64,000 nucleotides of DNA from Chrysogorgia sp. JL179-B06 (GCA_035772405.1 JAYKKM010000222.1:62001-126000); one strand, 5' to 3'. Counted from the stretch's first letter, positions 1 to 11,983 are shown. Made by a program: numbers and translations. The notes: generated from the letters alone by a model not told the origin.

Positions 1-237
1 TAAGGCATATTATTATACATTCAAAATTCATTCTCATCTCTTATTGGTCAACACGCTCAAATGATGCCTCTATTACACAGTGGTGTTAGGAAAATGTTGA
101 TAGTACGCGTGCCATCGTGCCTTGGGGATTGCTGGGTCTGGGTACGAGTTGTGAGCGCTTGCGTCCTTTAATTTGCAATTCTTGCGCGTGAGTTGACTGC
201 ATTGTGGTCGACATTGAGCGAGTTTCTTTCGTTTAAA
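1..237. other. 5' flank of the first KDZ-like gene
   Basis: AT-rich sequence without an open frame, upstream of the ATG at 238. It presumably holds the promoter, but I see no TATA box or other site that I can defend. An in-frame TTG at 193 extends the open frame but is not a credible eukaryotic start. Confidence 0.3.
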
Positions 238-3200
238 ATGTCAAGTAAACAAAGAAAAAAGAGGAAACCAGGCCCTTCATTTGATTATGAAGCAGTAAAG
301 GCACAAGCTGCAGCAAACAAAAATTATGTGAATGAAGTACGGGAAAGAATCGCGGCGGTGAAAGATGTTGATCTTCCGCGTTTGTTGTCGGGAAGATTGC
401 TTGTAAGCGAAGACGAAGCACTTCAGCTACTTTCAAGCAAATTATCGGTGACAGGAGTTTGCAATTTGCGAACCGTGTTAAAACATGTTCCAAGTAACAT
501 AACGCGTATTATAAATGGAGTTCCTTTGCGAACGACTCTCGTTCACAAATTATTTACGAGCATGGCTACCGCGAATGAATATTGTTCAAGTCTGTCTGTA
601 GAGGACATGTCATTATTTATGAACTTCGCGGAGACGTATTGCGCTTCTTTTGTTGATCAGAATGACTCCGATGAACACTTGTGGCAGCTCACCAAAAGCG
701 AGAAAATGTCATTTAACAAATTCTTAACGCCACCAGTCTCGTTGTGTATGCAGTGCGAAAAGAGTTTAACCATCCGAAACAATCCATCGAAGGCCAAGTT
801 ATTTACATTAAATGGTCCTGTTCCTTGTACAAAAGTTACTTTAGAGTGCAGGGACTGTTCAAATGTTTATGGTGTGTGCAACTACGACGATGAATTAGGA
901 GCTCATTTCTATCCCAAAGATTTTCAAGTCGACTTGGTTGAAATCAGCAATGTTACATACGTCGATTTAGAATTATACAAATGGTTCCCAGCTCTCAGGT
1001 TAGTGAACTGATGTACGTATAATACTTGATATATAACTACACATAGCTGATTTAGCTAATCCTTTAAATGCGGTTTCTACAGTGGACGGGTATTCTATAA
1101 TAGCTCCTCGAGTTTCGATAAAATGTAGAATACCCGTCCACATTCGCCGTAGCCTGCGTGCAGACGCTTGTATTTCCGGTGATAATAAAGCGTCTGCACG
1201 CAGGCTAAATTCGCCGGATTTTAATGATGTTGTGCCTACAGCTGTGACCAATAGTACAAAATATCGATGTTTTATATGATAAAATTCATGAATAGTACAA
1301 ACAAAATGTTGATTTTTTATATGATAAAATTCATGTTGCAAATGCTAACCTAAACCATTTCGCAAAAAGCTACAGGAGTTTGTCATGCTGTTTATTATTT
1401 GTCATGCTGTTTATTAAAGATTGCACTATATTTCATGTTTTTATTCTTTCTCTAATTTTGGTTTTAGCAATCACTGTTGGGTTTCGTTCAGTGGTTTTGC
1501 TGAAGCATATAATGATATTTACCAGGTTGGAGTTGAGAAGTATGGATCAATTTTTTCAAACCAGACCCAAACAGAAGGTAGTCTAATTTATCCAAATAAT
1601 TAGCTTTAAAAACCTCTACTCATGCAGCTAGCAAAGCCCTGAGCATATTCATGCCAATCTGGTGGGAATAGGTAGAGTACTCTGGAGGTCTGGCAGGTGT
1701 GTAGTGAGGACGTGTAACTTTGAGCTCCTCAAATACATATAACTATTTTTGCTAATAGCGAGAATATTAGAATAACATATACACACTAACTGTATACATC
1801 AAGTGGAATGTGCAATCGATATGTCTACTGAAAACCTAAGTCTTGCTTGGACTAGCGATTTTGACTCGCTCAAGAAATTTTCAAATGAAGTCCTAAACCT
1901 TGATGGAGAGTGGACACAGCCTGGAGGGGACAAGAAGCTCCTTACTTTTGGCAACTCAAGTATTGTATGGCGAAAAACTAAAGGTTTGTTGCTGTTTAAA
2001 GGTGAGCAATCAATAGCTGTTAAAACGAAAATTTGCGAAGCAATGCTACAAGAATCGTTTAAACCCACCATCACAATCGCAATCGCATTCGAGCATGTCG
2101 CCTGGTGCAGATCATATGGATGAGATCGAGAGTCTTAGATCTGGTCAGTTATTGAATGGTGAAGCAATTCAACTTTTGGCGAATTCTGTTTCGCAGATCT
2201 CTTCTATAATTGCTGAATTTCAAGCAAAAGTAAAACCCTTTACTGACGATTTAAGTCAAAAAAATATGGAAAAATCACCAGAGGAAAAAATTGAGCAATC
2301 TGAATATGCAAATTCCATCAACATCAATAATCCTATTGTCATAGAACAATTAGAACAATCAATGGAATCGAACAATGCAAATAGTGATGAATGTACTCCC
2401 TTGATAGATAAAAACACTTTAGAAAAAACTTTAGAGATAAGCGACAATCAAGAAGACATCTCCACATTAAATGAATTAATTGATGATGCGAGTGATAATA
2501 ACATGAAAACCTCCTACGCAAAAGCTGCGAAATCACATCTAGATTTAAGAAACCCATCTAAAATATCTACAAGATTTGTAAAGGATAAATTGTCGCTTGC
2601 TACTAATGCAAAGGAAAATACCCCAAATTCTGAGGGATTAATACACTCTGATGTGCCAGACGGCTTTATTGGAGTTGAGCGCAAACGAAAGAAATACAAG
2701 AAACTTTTCTTATCCGGTATTGCTGAAGGCGTAAAAGAAAGCCAAATATACTCTTACCTCGTTGAAAGAAATATAACCCCTACCAAGGTGTCTATCTTCC
2801 AAAGTAAACGTAAAGGAACAATGTCTGCTAAAATACATATCCCATTAATCACAAGTTCGGTTGTACTGGAAAAAAATTTTTGGCCAGAATTTGTATACTG
2901 TAAGCCATGGCAACAAAAAGTAGATAAGAGACAAAATACATTGCAGAAAAATAAAGAGACCCTAGTGGGAAACTACACAACTCTAGTATAATGGAGAATG
3001 TAATTCCAGTACGTATCTCGTCTAGAAGATGTAAAAAGTCTAGACAAAGACCCCTCTACTCTTATAGAAATCTAAGTCGTGTAAATGTTACTAGACAAGG
3101 ACCCAGTAAACCAAAACAGATTCCACAATGCTTGGTGTTGAATGCTAGATTAATAGTCAAGCCTGATGCCTATCCTGCGTTATATGCGGAACTCAAGAGC

Positions 3201-6200
3201 AACAATATTGATGTTTGCTGTATTTCAGAAACATGGCTAAATCCAACTATAGCCAGTTCTCTAATTTGCCCACCTGAGTTCTGCATTAATAGAAAAGATA
3301 GGTTAAGTGCCCGTGGTGGCGGAGTGGCAATCCTTTGTAGAAAAGATTGCAGAATGCAAAAAATACCAAATATTGATAATCCGTTTGAATGCCTATGGGT
3401 AAAAATTACAACTGAAAACTCCAGTTTTAATGTTGCAGCTGTATACCATCCTCCCGACCATAATTATAATGCAGATGATCTAATAGAATTCCTAATGGAC
3501 TCATGCGAGCACTCATTATCGGAAAACCCTAATACGAAGATAATTATTACTGGAGATATAAACAGATTGAATATTCGTGACCTACTTAATCAATTATCTT
3601 TTACACAGTTGGTTAAATCATCTACAAGAGGTAACAATATCTTAGATGTTTTTGTTACAAATGCTCCTCACTACTGGAAGCAAATTAAAGTTAAGAAAAG
3701 CTTGGTAAGAACTGATCATAATATGATTATTGCATACTCGAGAAACATTATAAAGGCAAAAAGAACAAACTCATTATTTAGAGATGTGAGAGAACATAGA
3801 AAATTAAATATGCTAAGAGAACTAGAGAATGTGGACTGGTCCAAGATAACAAAATATGACCAAGACCCTGATGAGATGATTAAACAATTTTATGAAAGTC
3901 TCTGGCCGAGATTCGAGAACAATTTTCCACTGATAAAAGTCCGAACCTCGTCACGTGATCCACTATTCATGTCCCCTCTTGTAAAACATTTGTTGAAAAA
4001 AAGGAAGAAAACTGTAGGCGTAGGTGATGAAGAATCTACTTTTCGTCTACAAAATCAAATTAACACACTAATTCGTGCCAATCAACTTAATGCTGTTCAA
4101 AAAGAGAACCAAAAACATAAAACTGGAACAAAGAAATGGTGGAACAATGTTAATAACATTACTGGCAGGAAAGAGAAGAATTCTGCACCTGTTAGCTCTC
4201 TGATTGATCCGAATGTTATAAATGCCTACTTTCAAACTATTAACACTGACCCTAATTATTCAGCTCCTCAGTTACTAGAAATTCCAGAAGGAACTAGAAT
4301 TCCGTTTCTTTCTATTGATATTGTCTATAACTTCTTAAGAAAACAGAAGCGTTCATCATCTGGCCCGGACGATCTACCATATTGGTTCTGGAAGACATAC
4401 GCAGCTGAATTAGCTCCAGCTATAACAGAAATATTTAACGTATCTCTGAAAGTTGGAAAAGTCCCTGAAGTATGGAAGAGAGCAAATGTAGTTCCAATAC
4501 CAAAAGAAAATGTTATCAACTCAAGTTCTCAACTGAGACCTATCTCACTAACAGATATCATGAGACTATTTGAGAGATGTATATATAAAAATGAGATTGC
4601 AGATGTTATATATTATTCAATCGATTCTGACCAATACGCATATAAAGTAGGACACAACTCAACGATGGCTCTAATTAAATGTCAACATACGTGGTTGAAA
4701 GGGTTGGATAATGGTGCCAAATACGTGAGAGTACTATCATTTGACTTTAGCAAGGCTTTTGACAGTGTTCCACATGACATACTATTTGAAAAAGTTAAGA
4801 AATTGCCTTTTAACCCGTACATCATAAATTGGATGATTGATTTCTTAAAAGATCGCAAACAGAGAGTAACAGTTGATGGCATCACAACTGAGTTCTTGAA
4901 AATTAATCGTGGCGTGCCTCAGGGAACTGTTCTAGGCCCGATACTATTTTCAATAATGGTAAATGACATTAAATCAGTAAATCCAATTAATGAACTCTGT
5001 AAATTCGCTGATGATATAACAATAGAAGTCCTGGGCTATGATGAGGATGATACAGGTACAGAAGAGGTAGAAAATATGAAATCATGGTCAGATGAAAACC
5101 GAATGGTGCTGAATATGAACAAAACATATGAAATGATTGTTCGTGGGAGAACATCGATACCTCTACCCAGTTGCATTCCGTCCATCAAACGGAAAACATG
5201 GCTCAAGATACTTGGAGTTACCCTTGAGGAAATACCAGAAAATTGGGATAGATACTTCGAAGAGATGCTCAAAAAAGCGAGTGGAAGAATGTACATTTTA
5301 CGAGTGTGTAAATATTATGGTTTTACAACAAAGCAGTTAGAACTTCTCTTTCAGAGTTTAATAATGTCATTATTTACCTTTGGAATTGAACTTTGGGGAG
5401 GAGCATCCTATACTAAATACATCAGTCAGATTGATAAGTTTGTAAATCGTGCATACCGTAATAGGTACGTAACAGAGAAATCTAATTTTAGAGAAATAAT
5501 AAATAAGAGAGACAAGAGGTTATGGAATAAAATATTAGATGATGGAAATAATGCATTAAGAGAACTTTTACCCAACAAATTAAATCGAACTTTAAGGCAA
5601 AGGGGACATGACTTTGAGCTGCCTTTAGTGAAAACTGAAAGATTTAAAAAATCTTTTGTAAATAGATGTCTTTTCAATTTTATCTAGTGTATGATATTTT
5701 AATAATTTTTAACAATACTGTAGAATTTTACTAGTTTTATTAAATTATTGATGTAAATAACTAATGAAGAAAAATAGACTACATACCTTATTTTTTATAA
5801 TTCCATGTAAACTCGGACGTGTGTTTCGAGTATTGATTAATAAAGACTATTATTATTATTATTATTATTACTCTCACTAGGAAATATAAATTGTATTCTT
5901 ACTAAATATGTGCATCAAATCTCTCAATAATGATTAAAATAATGATTTAGACTTTGACTTTTATAATGAACTGAATATTTATTCTTATAATATTAGGCGA
6001 AAAAATAGCCTAAGATTGCCTCTATGTAAGACCAACTGGGGTCAACAAAGAACTTCAAATCTCTTTATAAAGGACTGGAATAATTTACCTTTATTTGTTA
6101 GAAATTTGACCTCCTATTCTATTTTTAAGTTTAATTTTTGGTCATTGATGAATAAGTAATGTCCTATCTTTTTCATCATTATCTATACTCTTTAATATTT

Positions 6201-9200
6201 ATGTATGTATGTATGTTATAGTCATTTTCATATATTTTTAGAGGACCCTCATGTAAAGCACCTTTGGGTGATTGTGGCTTCCTCATTAAATATATATATA
6301 TATTTCATTCAATCACCTTCCATCTATTTAAACATGACTCATGCAGAAGATGACTTACATATACGGTATATATAAATACTATTGATTCTAGAACAACTAG
6401 CAATTGCAACTCTTAACTATTTGTTTTTTTAAACATTTATAGAGCCAGAAGTTGAGGATCCTACTGAAGATGAAAAATTAAAGAAAAACATATGTTAGTA
6501 CTGTTCATTTATTGAAATATTCTTGCTCATAATTTTCCAGTTATTGGTCTTCAATAGCATAGAATCAATGACTATATACCATTAGGAACATTTCCAACTT
6601 GCAATCATTCTTTTACCAAATAATACTATGAAGAAGAAGGATTTCATTCAACAATGAAATGTATGTTGACGAATTAATGCAAAACTATATTAATTTCCAC
6701 AATTATGAAATAAAAAAATTGCAAACCGGAAAAAAGGAATGCAAGAGACAGTGATAAATAAGCATTCGAAAGTATATAGCAAGCCGAGGCCAGGAACACA
6801 ATGACGGCAATTTCTCAAGTTGATCTGATAATTGTTTGAAATGTTATAAATTCTGACTTTTGCTTATACTCTAGGTGTTTTACCTGGTGAGCTGTCATCC
6901 AAAGTAATAGCCAAGTGCTTTTGGAACAAAGAGGTTGAAGAAGAACTTGCTGACATGGGTTTGAGAGAAAAATGGACTTTCTGCTCCAAAGAATCTGGCC
7001 CATTATCTGGGAGTAATGACCATGCAATGGAGATGGTGGATGGAATGCGCTGTGATCAATTGTACATGCATAATTGTTCAGAGCACTGTAGAAGCAAAGG
7101 TACAGTAGATAAAATAAATTTTGTTCTAAGAAATATTCATCTGGTGGACACCCTCTTGTTACAGTATGTCAGATGCCCCTTTATATGAAGTACCTTTCTA
7201 GTCCATGATAAAGGTGTAAAGTATTTTTATTCTTTTGTCTTATAAAGCTTTAGCTTTTGTCAGGTTGTACTTATTGACCGGATAATGTTGTGTGAAATTA
7301 TTCAGTAAACAAAATTAGTGCAGCTGGCCTTATTGACACTCCTAATAGAGCAAGACTGACCAGTAGTGACCACCTAGAACAACTGACTGTTCTCAAAATG
7401 AACTGTAAGATATGGCCTTGGTAGAAACAGAAAGAGATGACACATGACAGTTTTTGTATCAATAAAAACACATACATGTTTTGTTTATAAGTGTAAACTA
7501 CACACTCTGACTATAAATACTTCTCCCTATTCTTTCTCTAGCTCTTATATTTAAATATAAGCTGATATATTTACATAAATATAAGATATACAGTGACTGC
7601 CACATAGGCAGTACATATATATCAATCGCACCATTACATCATTGTAACCTTCGCTCTCCATCTGAGTCTCGGTGGCTCAATGGTTAGAGCATCTCACTGG
7701 CAATCAGAAGGTTACAGGTTCGTTTCCTGTCCGGGACTCAGAATCATTTTTCTGAGGATACGAGCTTGACGATCGCCCATGTATCGTGTTATATTTAAAC
7801 AATGCTACTATCCGGTATATCCGGTGTCCATATCTACAATCGCGAGCAAAATGTCTTGAGACACTTTAACCAACGGAAGCCACGCCTTCACGGTTCAGCT
7901 GAAAGTAGAACTTGATATTTCAACCCCCTCCCCCTGATCAATGTTGATTCTGAGTAAATATTTGATGTGCTTAACACTTGACAATTACTAACGAGCGACA
8001 TTGAAACGGGGGAAGGGGATAACATAAAATTAAGTTGTATTTTCTATCCGCTTTCCAATGGGTGTCGTATTAAATACTGTAAATATTTGAAGTGTCTCAA
8101 CATTTATGCACGCGATTGTAGCTATCTGGCAGTATTTATCAGTATCTGGTAAAATGGTATTCAGCACATCCCTATTAATTAGTACTGAAATTTGTAATTA
8201 AATGTTGTGTGTACATGTACTGTAGGTTGTGGTCAGTTGTATGTGGCAGATGGGAATTGGAAGCTTCGGTATGCGCACTGCATGTGGAAGGTCCCCATTT
8301 CAATTGCTGAGTTTGGTACAATCAATTATCCGAGTATCTGTCCATTGTCGCCAAAGCGTGGTCATGCATTTTGTGAAACGCACTGTGTTAAAGCTCATGA
8401 ATTGGGATATCCAGCTGGACTCAAGGACTCAGTGTTTTATAAACACTGTGGTATTAGTAATACTGACATGAATGCAGGTTTGTCTGCCATTGTGTTTCTT
8501 ACTGTAACTCTGTTAAGAATATTTCATTTTTAGCTGTTTGTGTTCTGACATATTAAATATTTGTTACAGCTCTTGATGAGATGTCATCACAGTCAGTGCT
8601 AACAGGTATTATGAAACAAACATGTTAACTCTTACTCCAAGAACCCTTTGCTAAACTTGATTCATTACTTTGCCAAATCTAGAAAATTCCTATGATGCTG
8701 TGTCCACTTGTTTAGACACATTTTCAAATGCAGTACTAGGCGACAACAATATTAATGCCTCTACATTTCAAGGTATGTGTTTTTTTAAAGTCTGATATTT
8801 TATTTTGTTAGATCTTTCAGAAATGTAGTGTTTTTGACCGGTATCATTGATTTGGGGAAATTTGAATAATATAGAAACCATTAGTTGCTTGTGACACTCA
8901 TTAGGTCAGTGTACAGTAGTTCGAAAAATAGAGGCCCTGACAGTTGAAGATTTTGGGAAATTATGGCATTGCAACACCATTATACTTTAATTTTGATTGC
9001 ATTGCTTTATATATTTTTCCTTATGGTCAAAGCAATGGAGAAAATTTTTTTTCGTTCTTTCAATCCAAGTTGTTGCTCTTAAATCTTTATTCTTATGTAA
9101 TTTGTGTATTAGTTTTTTTTATTGTGTTTTTACTTATATATATATATATGTTTATTATGTAATTTTTTGTTCGGTTGGTCTTCACATGGGACTCCTGTCC

Positions 9201-10609
9201 TGTTGATCATTCCTTCAATCGTGTTCAAGTATTGCACTCTTTATTTACTGTATATTTGCATTCTTGTATGGTTGTAAAGTTAATAAATAAATAAATAAAA
9301 TAAATAGAAAATACCCTGGGACCTGAGGTTTGGAGCCATGGGTGCTGCATGCACCCCACATGGTGTGGTTCATTTATGATTTTTTTAACTTTAAGGGACG
9401 GCAGATTTTCTGCAAACAAATCCAGAGTTTGTGAAAGACCAGTCCCTAGTGGAAGAAACATCGTGCAACAAAGATACTGGTGGATTAAAGGCCTTCCACA
9501 GTTGGTCAAGGGGCATATTTTTTATCGTCAGTGCCGGAGGCCATATAGAATATTGGCAGCCACTTTACAGGTTTGTGTTAATTTCTTTATCATTTAAGTC
9601 TATACAAATTTTTTGTTGCATTAAATGTTTTAGGAAAAAAGGTTGTGCATGTCAAACAAACTTTTATAGTTGATGTAAATGTGCATTCTCCATCAAGAAT
9701 GTTATCCATGTTTCTGTGCCAGTTTTGCACCATTTTCTCATGGACCTATTTGCGGACAATTAATAGTAAATCTGTCACTTTTGTTTTTGAAAAACCATTT
9801 GTTGCCATGGTGACCACATGTTAGAAAGCTTACAGTAAGTTGTACAAGTTGTTAAAATATTAGTTTGCTGCAAAACTGTATGCAACCTAATATGACATCA
9901 TAGCTCCCATGTGGACCAAATGAATTAACTTGAGAACAGATCGAGATGTAAACCTTCAAACCTGTTAATAATAATTTACGCTCCCATGTCCATTAGCACT
10001 TAAACGAGAAAGGAATTTCAAAGTTGTTCAGTGGTCAATGAGGTTTAGCAGTATTCCATAATATAATTTGTATATTTCACCATTTGTTACTACTGTACTA
10101 TTTCAGGTCTGAATCACCAACACAAGCCTTTCTGGTAACAGTTCTGTGGTTATACAGAAAATTTAAAGGGATGAAAGAAACACATTCCGACGAGCAAATT
10201 CGACAGGCAATGTCGTCTATTTGTTTGGCGTATGACAACATGTGCCACATGGACAGCCTGAGAATTTCGAAATCAGACCTTCCACTGCCAGAACCATTCA
10301 ATAAAGCTTGGCAATTAATTTCGAAAGTTATCGATCGACTCCACTTGAAGAATCATGTCGATCCGAAATGCAAGAATCTTTATAATGCAGACGACATGCA
10401 AAGTACCAACAGAGTTCAACACCATGGCTTGTGAACAGACTTTTATTTGGGCGAGCAGATTCAAAAAGGTGATCTGTTCAATGCCACATGTCCATCAGTT
10501 TTTTTTCTTGCACAGGCTTGTGAAGTATAGGAATAGATATACGGAGAAGTGCCATCGTCTCACAAAAACACCAGTTCTTCCAAAAATTGGTAAAAATTCT
10601 GACCGTTAA
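238..10609 (+). CDS. KDZ-type transposase-like gene with cysteine clusters (9 exons, one frameshift)
   Basis: I assemble exons 238-998, 1468-1577, 6443-6493, 6875-7099, 8226-8477, 8570-8605, 8683-8772, 9396-9570 and 10107-10609. All junctions have GT/AG and agree in phase. The start is the ATG at 238, followed by a lysine-rich stretch. Exon 1 has paired cysteines (CMQC, CRDC) about residues 171-206. Exon 4 ends in a CSEHC motif. Exon 5 has HCMW, FCETHC and YKHCG. These resemble the CxC5/CxC6 clusters known to accompany KDZ (Kyakuja-Dileera-Zisupton) transposases. The last two exons look like the catalytic RNase H-fold part (AYDNMCHMD; later MACEQTFIWASRFK with a candidate Glu). Near 10400 the reading frame shifts by one base, so the product is broken unless this is an assembly error. 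The gene could be a transposase or a domesticated copy. A LINE occupies intron 2. Family assignment is from recollection of conserved patterns. Confidence 0.62.
1082..1206. repeat. Two adjacent perfect hairpins in intron 1
   Basis: The first hairpin pairs 1082-1097 with 1126-1141 (16 bp, GTGGACGGGTATTCTA and its complement). The second pairs 1151-1169 with 1188-1206 (19 bp, AGCCTGCGTGCAGACGCTT and its complement). Loops are 28 and 18 bases. They lie in the first intron of the KDZ-like gene and look like the remains of small foldback elements. Confidence 0.75.
1251..1335. repeat. Direct tandem duplication of about 42 bp
   Basis: Two imperfect direct copies, 1251-1291 and 1292-1335, share the cores ATAGTACAAA and TATATGATAAAATTCATG. 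No coding role is visible; the duplication lies in an intron. Confidence 0.65.
1803..2123 (+). CDS. LINE ORF1, upstream part (overlaps main ORF1)
   Basis: A 106-codon frame with the pattern W-T-x-PGGDKK and IVWRKTKGLLLFKG, a type often seen at the start of ORF1 proteins in animal LINEs. It overlaps the next frame (from 2095) by 29 bases. I read this as either two overlapping reading frames or a single ORF1 split by a frameshift near 2070-2100. No catalytic motif is present. Confidence 0.45.
   Translation: MECAIDMSTENLSLAWTSDFDSLKKFSNEVLNLDGEWTQPGGDKKLLTFGNSSIVWRKTKGLLLFKGEQSIAVKTKICEAMLQESFKPTITIAIAFEHVAWCRSYG
2095..2991 (+). CDS. LINE ORF1 protein
   Basis: A 298-codon frame beginning with ATG and ending in the TAA at 2989-2991; the ORF2 ATG at 2991 overlaps that stop by one base (TAATG). 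The protein is polar, rich in Glu/Asn/Ser, with a lysine-rich patch (RKRKKYKKLF, near residue 200) and a C-terminal basic segment. This fits a nucleic-acid-binding ORF1, which coats the LINE RNA and helps reverse transcription. I see no zinc knuckle or esterase motif. The tight overlap suggests stop-restart coupling of ORF2 translation. Confidence 0.65.
   Translation: MSPGADHMDEIESLRSGQLLNGEAIQLLANSVSQISSIIAEFQAKVKPFTDDLSQKNMEKSPEEKIEQSEYANSININNPIVIEQLEQSMESNNANSDECTPLIDKNTLEKTLEISDNQEDISTLNELIDDASDNNMKTSYAKAAKSHLDLRNPSKISTRFVKDKLSLATNAKENTPNSEGLIHSDVPDGFIGVERKRKKYKKLFLSGIAEGVKESQIYSYLVERNITPTKVSIFQSKRKGTMSAKIHIPLITSSVVLEKNFWPEFVYCKPWQQKVDKRQNTLQKNKETLVGNYTTLV
2991..5687 (+). CDS. LINE ORF2: endonuclease-reverse transcriptase
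   Basis: Uninterrupted 898-codon frame. An apurinic-type (EEP) endonuclease occupies about residues 45-250, with ISETWLN near residue 77, GDINR near 188 and TDHNMI near 241. The reverse transcriptase follows: SGPDDLPYWFWK near 456, FSKAFDSVPHD with the first catalytic Asp near 585, GVPQGTVLGP near 640, and the catalytic FADD near 671. The C-terminal region shows the usual LINE thumb-type sequence. The protein would nick the target and copy the LINE RNA there (target-primed reverse transcription). No disabling mutation is visible. Confidence 0.88.
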   Translation: MENVIPVRISSRRCKKSRQRPLYSYRNLSRVNVTRQGPSKPKQIPQCLVLNARLIVKPDAYPALYAELKSNNIDVCCISETWLNPTIASSLICPPEFCINRKDRLSARGGGVAILCRKDCRMQKIPNIDNPFECLWVKITTENSSFNVAAVYHPPDHNYNADDLIEFLMDSCEHSLSENPNTKIIITGDINRLNIRDLLNQLSFTQLVKSSTRGNNILDVFVTNAPHYWKQIKVKKSLVRTDHNMIIAYSRNIIKAKRTNSLFRDVREHRKLNMLRELENVDWSKITKYDQDPDEMIKQFYESLWPRFENNFPLIKVRTSSRDPLFMSPLVKHLLKKRKKTVGVGDEESTFRLQNQINTLIRANQLNAVQKENQKHKTGTKKWWNNVNNITGRKEKNSAPVSSLIDPNVINAYFQTINTDPNYSAPQLLEIPEGTRIPFLSIDIVYNFLRKQKRSSSGPDDLPYWFWKTYAAELAPAITEIFNVSLKVGKVPEVWKRANVVPIPKENVINSSSQLRPISLTDIMRLFERCIYKNEIADVIYYSIDSDQYAYKVGHNSTMALIKCQHTWLKGLDNGAKYVRVLSFDFSKAFDSVPHDILFEKVKKLPFNPYIINWMIDFLKDRKQRVTVDGITTEFLKINRGVPQGTVLGPILFSIMVNDIKSVNPINELCKFADDITIEVLGYDEDDTGTEEVENMKSWSDENRMVLNMNKTYEMIVRGRTSIPLPSCIPSIKRKTWLKILGVTLEEIPENWDRYFEEMLKKASGRMYILRVCKYYGFTTKQLELLFQSLIMSLFTFGIELWGGASYTKYISQIDKFVNRAYRNRYVTEKSNFREIINKRDKRLWNKILDDGNNALRELLPNKLNRTLRQRGHDFELPLVKTERFKKSFVNRCLFNFI
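5938..6310 (+). pseudogene. 3' stump of a second LINE
   Basis: The frame 5938-6159 encodes the last ~70 residues of a LINE ORF2, including SLRLPLCKTNWGQ and FIKDWNNLP, a conserved C-terminal pattern of CR1-like reverse transcriptases. An AT-rich 3' UTR and a TATATA tail follow (about 6287-6303). It is heavily 5'-truncated, as is typical of failed LINE copies, and lies just downstream of the intact LINE in the same intron. Confidence 0.7.
7595..7785 (+). repeat. tRNA-derived SINE, copy A
   Basis: A tRNA-like head at 7666-7737 (72 nt) has a 7-bp acceptor stem (GTCTCGG/CCGGGAC), a D arm with an A-box (TGGCTCAATGG), and a perfect T stem (ACAGG/CCTGT). The anticodon stem has one mismatch and the loop would read GGC. 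Sequence on both sides of the tRNA-like part (for example GGCAGTACATATAT upstream and TTTTTCTGAGGATA downstream) recurs with copies B and C near 17.7 and 17.9 kb. That makes it a repeat family, not a working tRNA gene. Confidence 0.72.
7831..8124. mobile_element. Foldback MITE
   Basis: Imperfect inverted arms at 7831-7866 and 8090-8124 share CTACAATCGCG and TTGAGACACTT. No open frame lies between them. It sits in intron 4 of the first KDZ-like gene. No clear target duplication was found. Confidence 0.6.
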
Positions 10610-11983
10610 GTGAGTGGTGAATGTATATTAACATTTTGTTTGTTTGGGTGGAATGGTATCGTCTTGATTATACTGGTCTTGATAATTTTTAAACGTCTTG
10701 ATAAGTTTTTAACTAAACTAAATATTTTTATGAAATAAATGGGAGTCATTGACTTAATTTTAAAATACAATAGATTTTATGAAACTAGCAACCATTTTGA
10801 AATGCCAATGTTGCCATGGCAACGAGCAGTGCATGCGAGACATGAAAGTTTCTTAAGGGAGTGGTCATTATTTATGGGGTAATTCACTTGTCAGAACGAT
10901 GCATATGGCCTGAGAGATCTTAACCGTGGTAATACAAGGTCAAGTTGCCAAAGTGTTGGGATTAATTCGCCAAGAATTTAATTTAATTTTCCTCCCTTAA
11001 TTCCTTCTAAGGGAGCGGGTGATAGGGGGTGGATGATTTTTCAGGCGCAAACTAAAAATTCCATAACCCATCTCTTCAGCAATTGTTGATCTTCATAACC
11101 TCTCCTTCAGACATTGAAAAAAATCGTAACCCCTCCTCATGGAGACTTTAAGTTTAATAACACTCTTTTTATATATTAAAAACATAAAATTAATATAAAT
11201 GTTCAGTTTTAATATAGTAATGTATATTATAGAAAGTTCAACTTGACATGAGAACCCTTCTCATAAACCCTGTACTTAAAAAATTAAGGCAAACCTAAAC
11301 AATATACATTAATGTATGATCTCAGTTATGACCAAGAGATGACCATGATTATATAACTAAAAAATGTGTTTATTATAAAACGTCAAGTATTCATCATAAA
11401 TGTTGAAAGAAAGCTCCAACGAGCATATTAGTGACCTTTACGGAGAACTATTAAGAAAAGAAGTACAACTTAGATCAGGCAGATGGGCTACACCTGGTGC
11501 ACTAGATTTCTGTAAAATTTAATATAAAGAGCTTAATATGAGGGCGATAGATTTTATTTTTCAGTGAACATGTATTTCTCTTATTAAATATACAAACTGT
11601 TTTTTAAGACTCAATTTTTTCCGTAACCCCTCCTTCTTGTCAGAAATTGACGTTCCCCTCCTTCAGCAACCTGCTGAAAAATATCCACACCTACCAACCC
11701 ATAATAGTGATCGCTCCCTAAAGTAGAAGAGTAGGACTTTCTGTAGCATGCAATTCACTGACATGCAATTCGAAAACCTTCCAAAGACATCTACAATCTT
11801 AGCCATTTCAAACGCTACTTTGGTTCACGAAAATGAATGTAAACCTTGTTTATAGGTTTAGAATTCAAATTCTTGTACTTTTATTAATCAAAATGGTCTA
11901 TGCTATAGAGTAGTATACATGTGCGTCAAAATAACGACATTTTGTTCATCTAAATGTAAACATTGCTAGATTTTATTATAAGT
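10610..11983. other. Spacer without a supported gene
   Basis: AT-rich sequence after the first KDZ-like gene. No open frame here looks coding on either strand. It contains scattered AACCCCTCCT-type tracts near 11100, 11630 and 11655 but no clear repeat boundary. Confidence 0.4.

Larger units (their letters stand above)
1800..5870 (+). mobile_element. Near-full-length non-LTR retrotransposon (LINE, CR1/Jockey-like)
   Basis: The element carries an ORF1 region, an uninterrupted ORF2 with endonuclease and reverse transcriptase, a short AT-rich 3' UTR, and a terminal ATT repeat tail (5847-5870). It sits in intron 2 of the KDZ-like gene in the same orientation. The 5' boundary is uncertain (probably between 1600 and 1800) and I could not define a target-site duplication. 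The intact 898-codon ORF2 suggests a fairly recent insertion. The clade (CR1/L2/Jockey group) is inferred from the endonuclease plus FADD-type RT layout. Confidence 0.8.

Noticed and set aside
7666..7737. A functional tRNA (anticodon GGC) gene
   Set aside because: The cloverleaf is good except for an anticodon-stem mismatch, but sequence on both sides recurs in two other damaged copies, so it is a SINE head.
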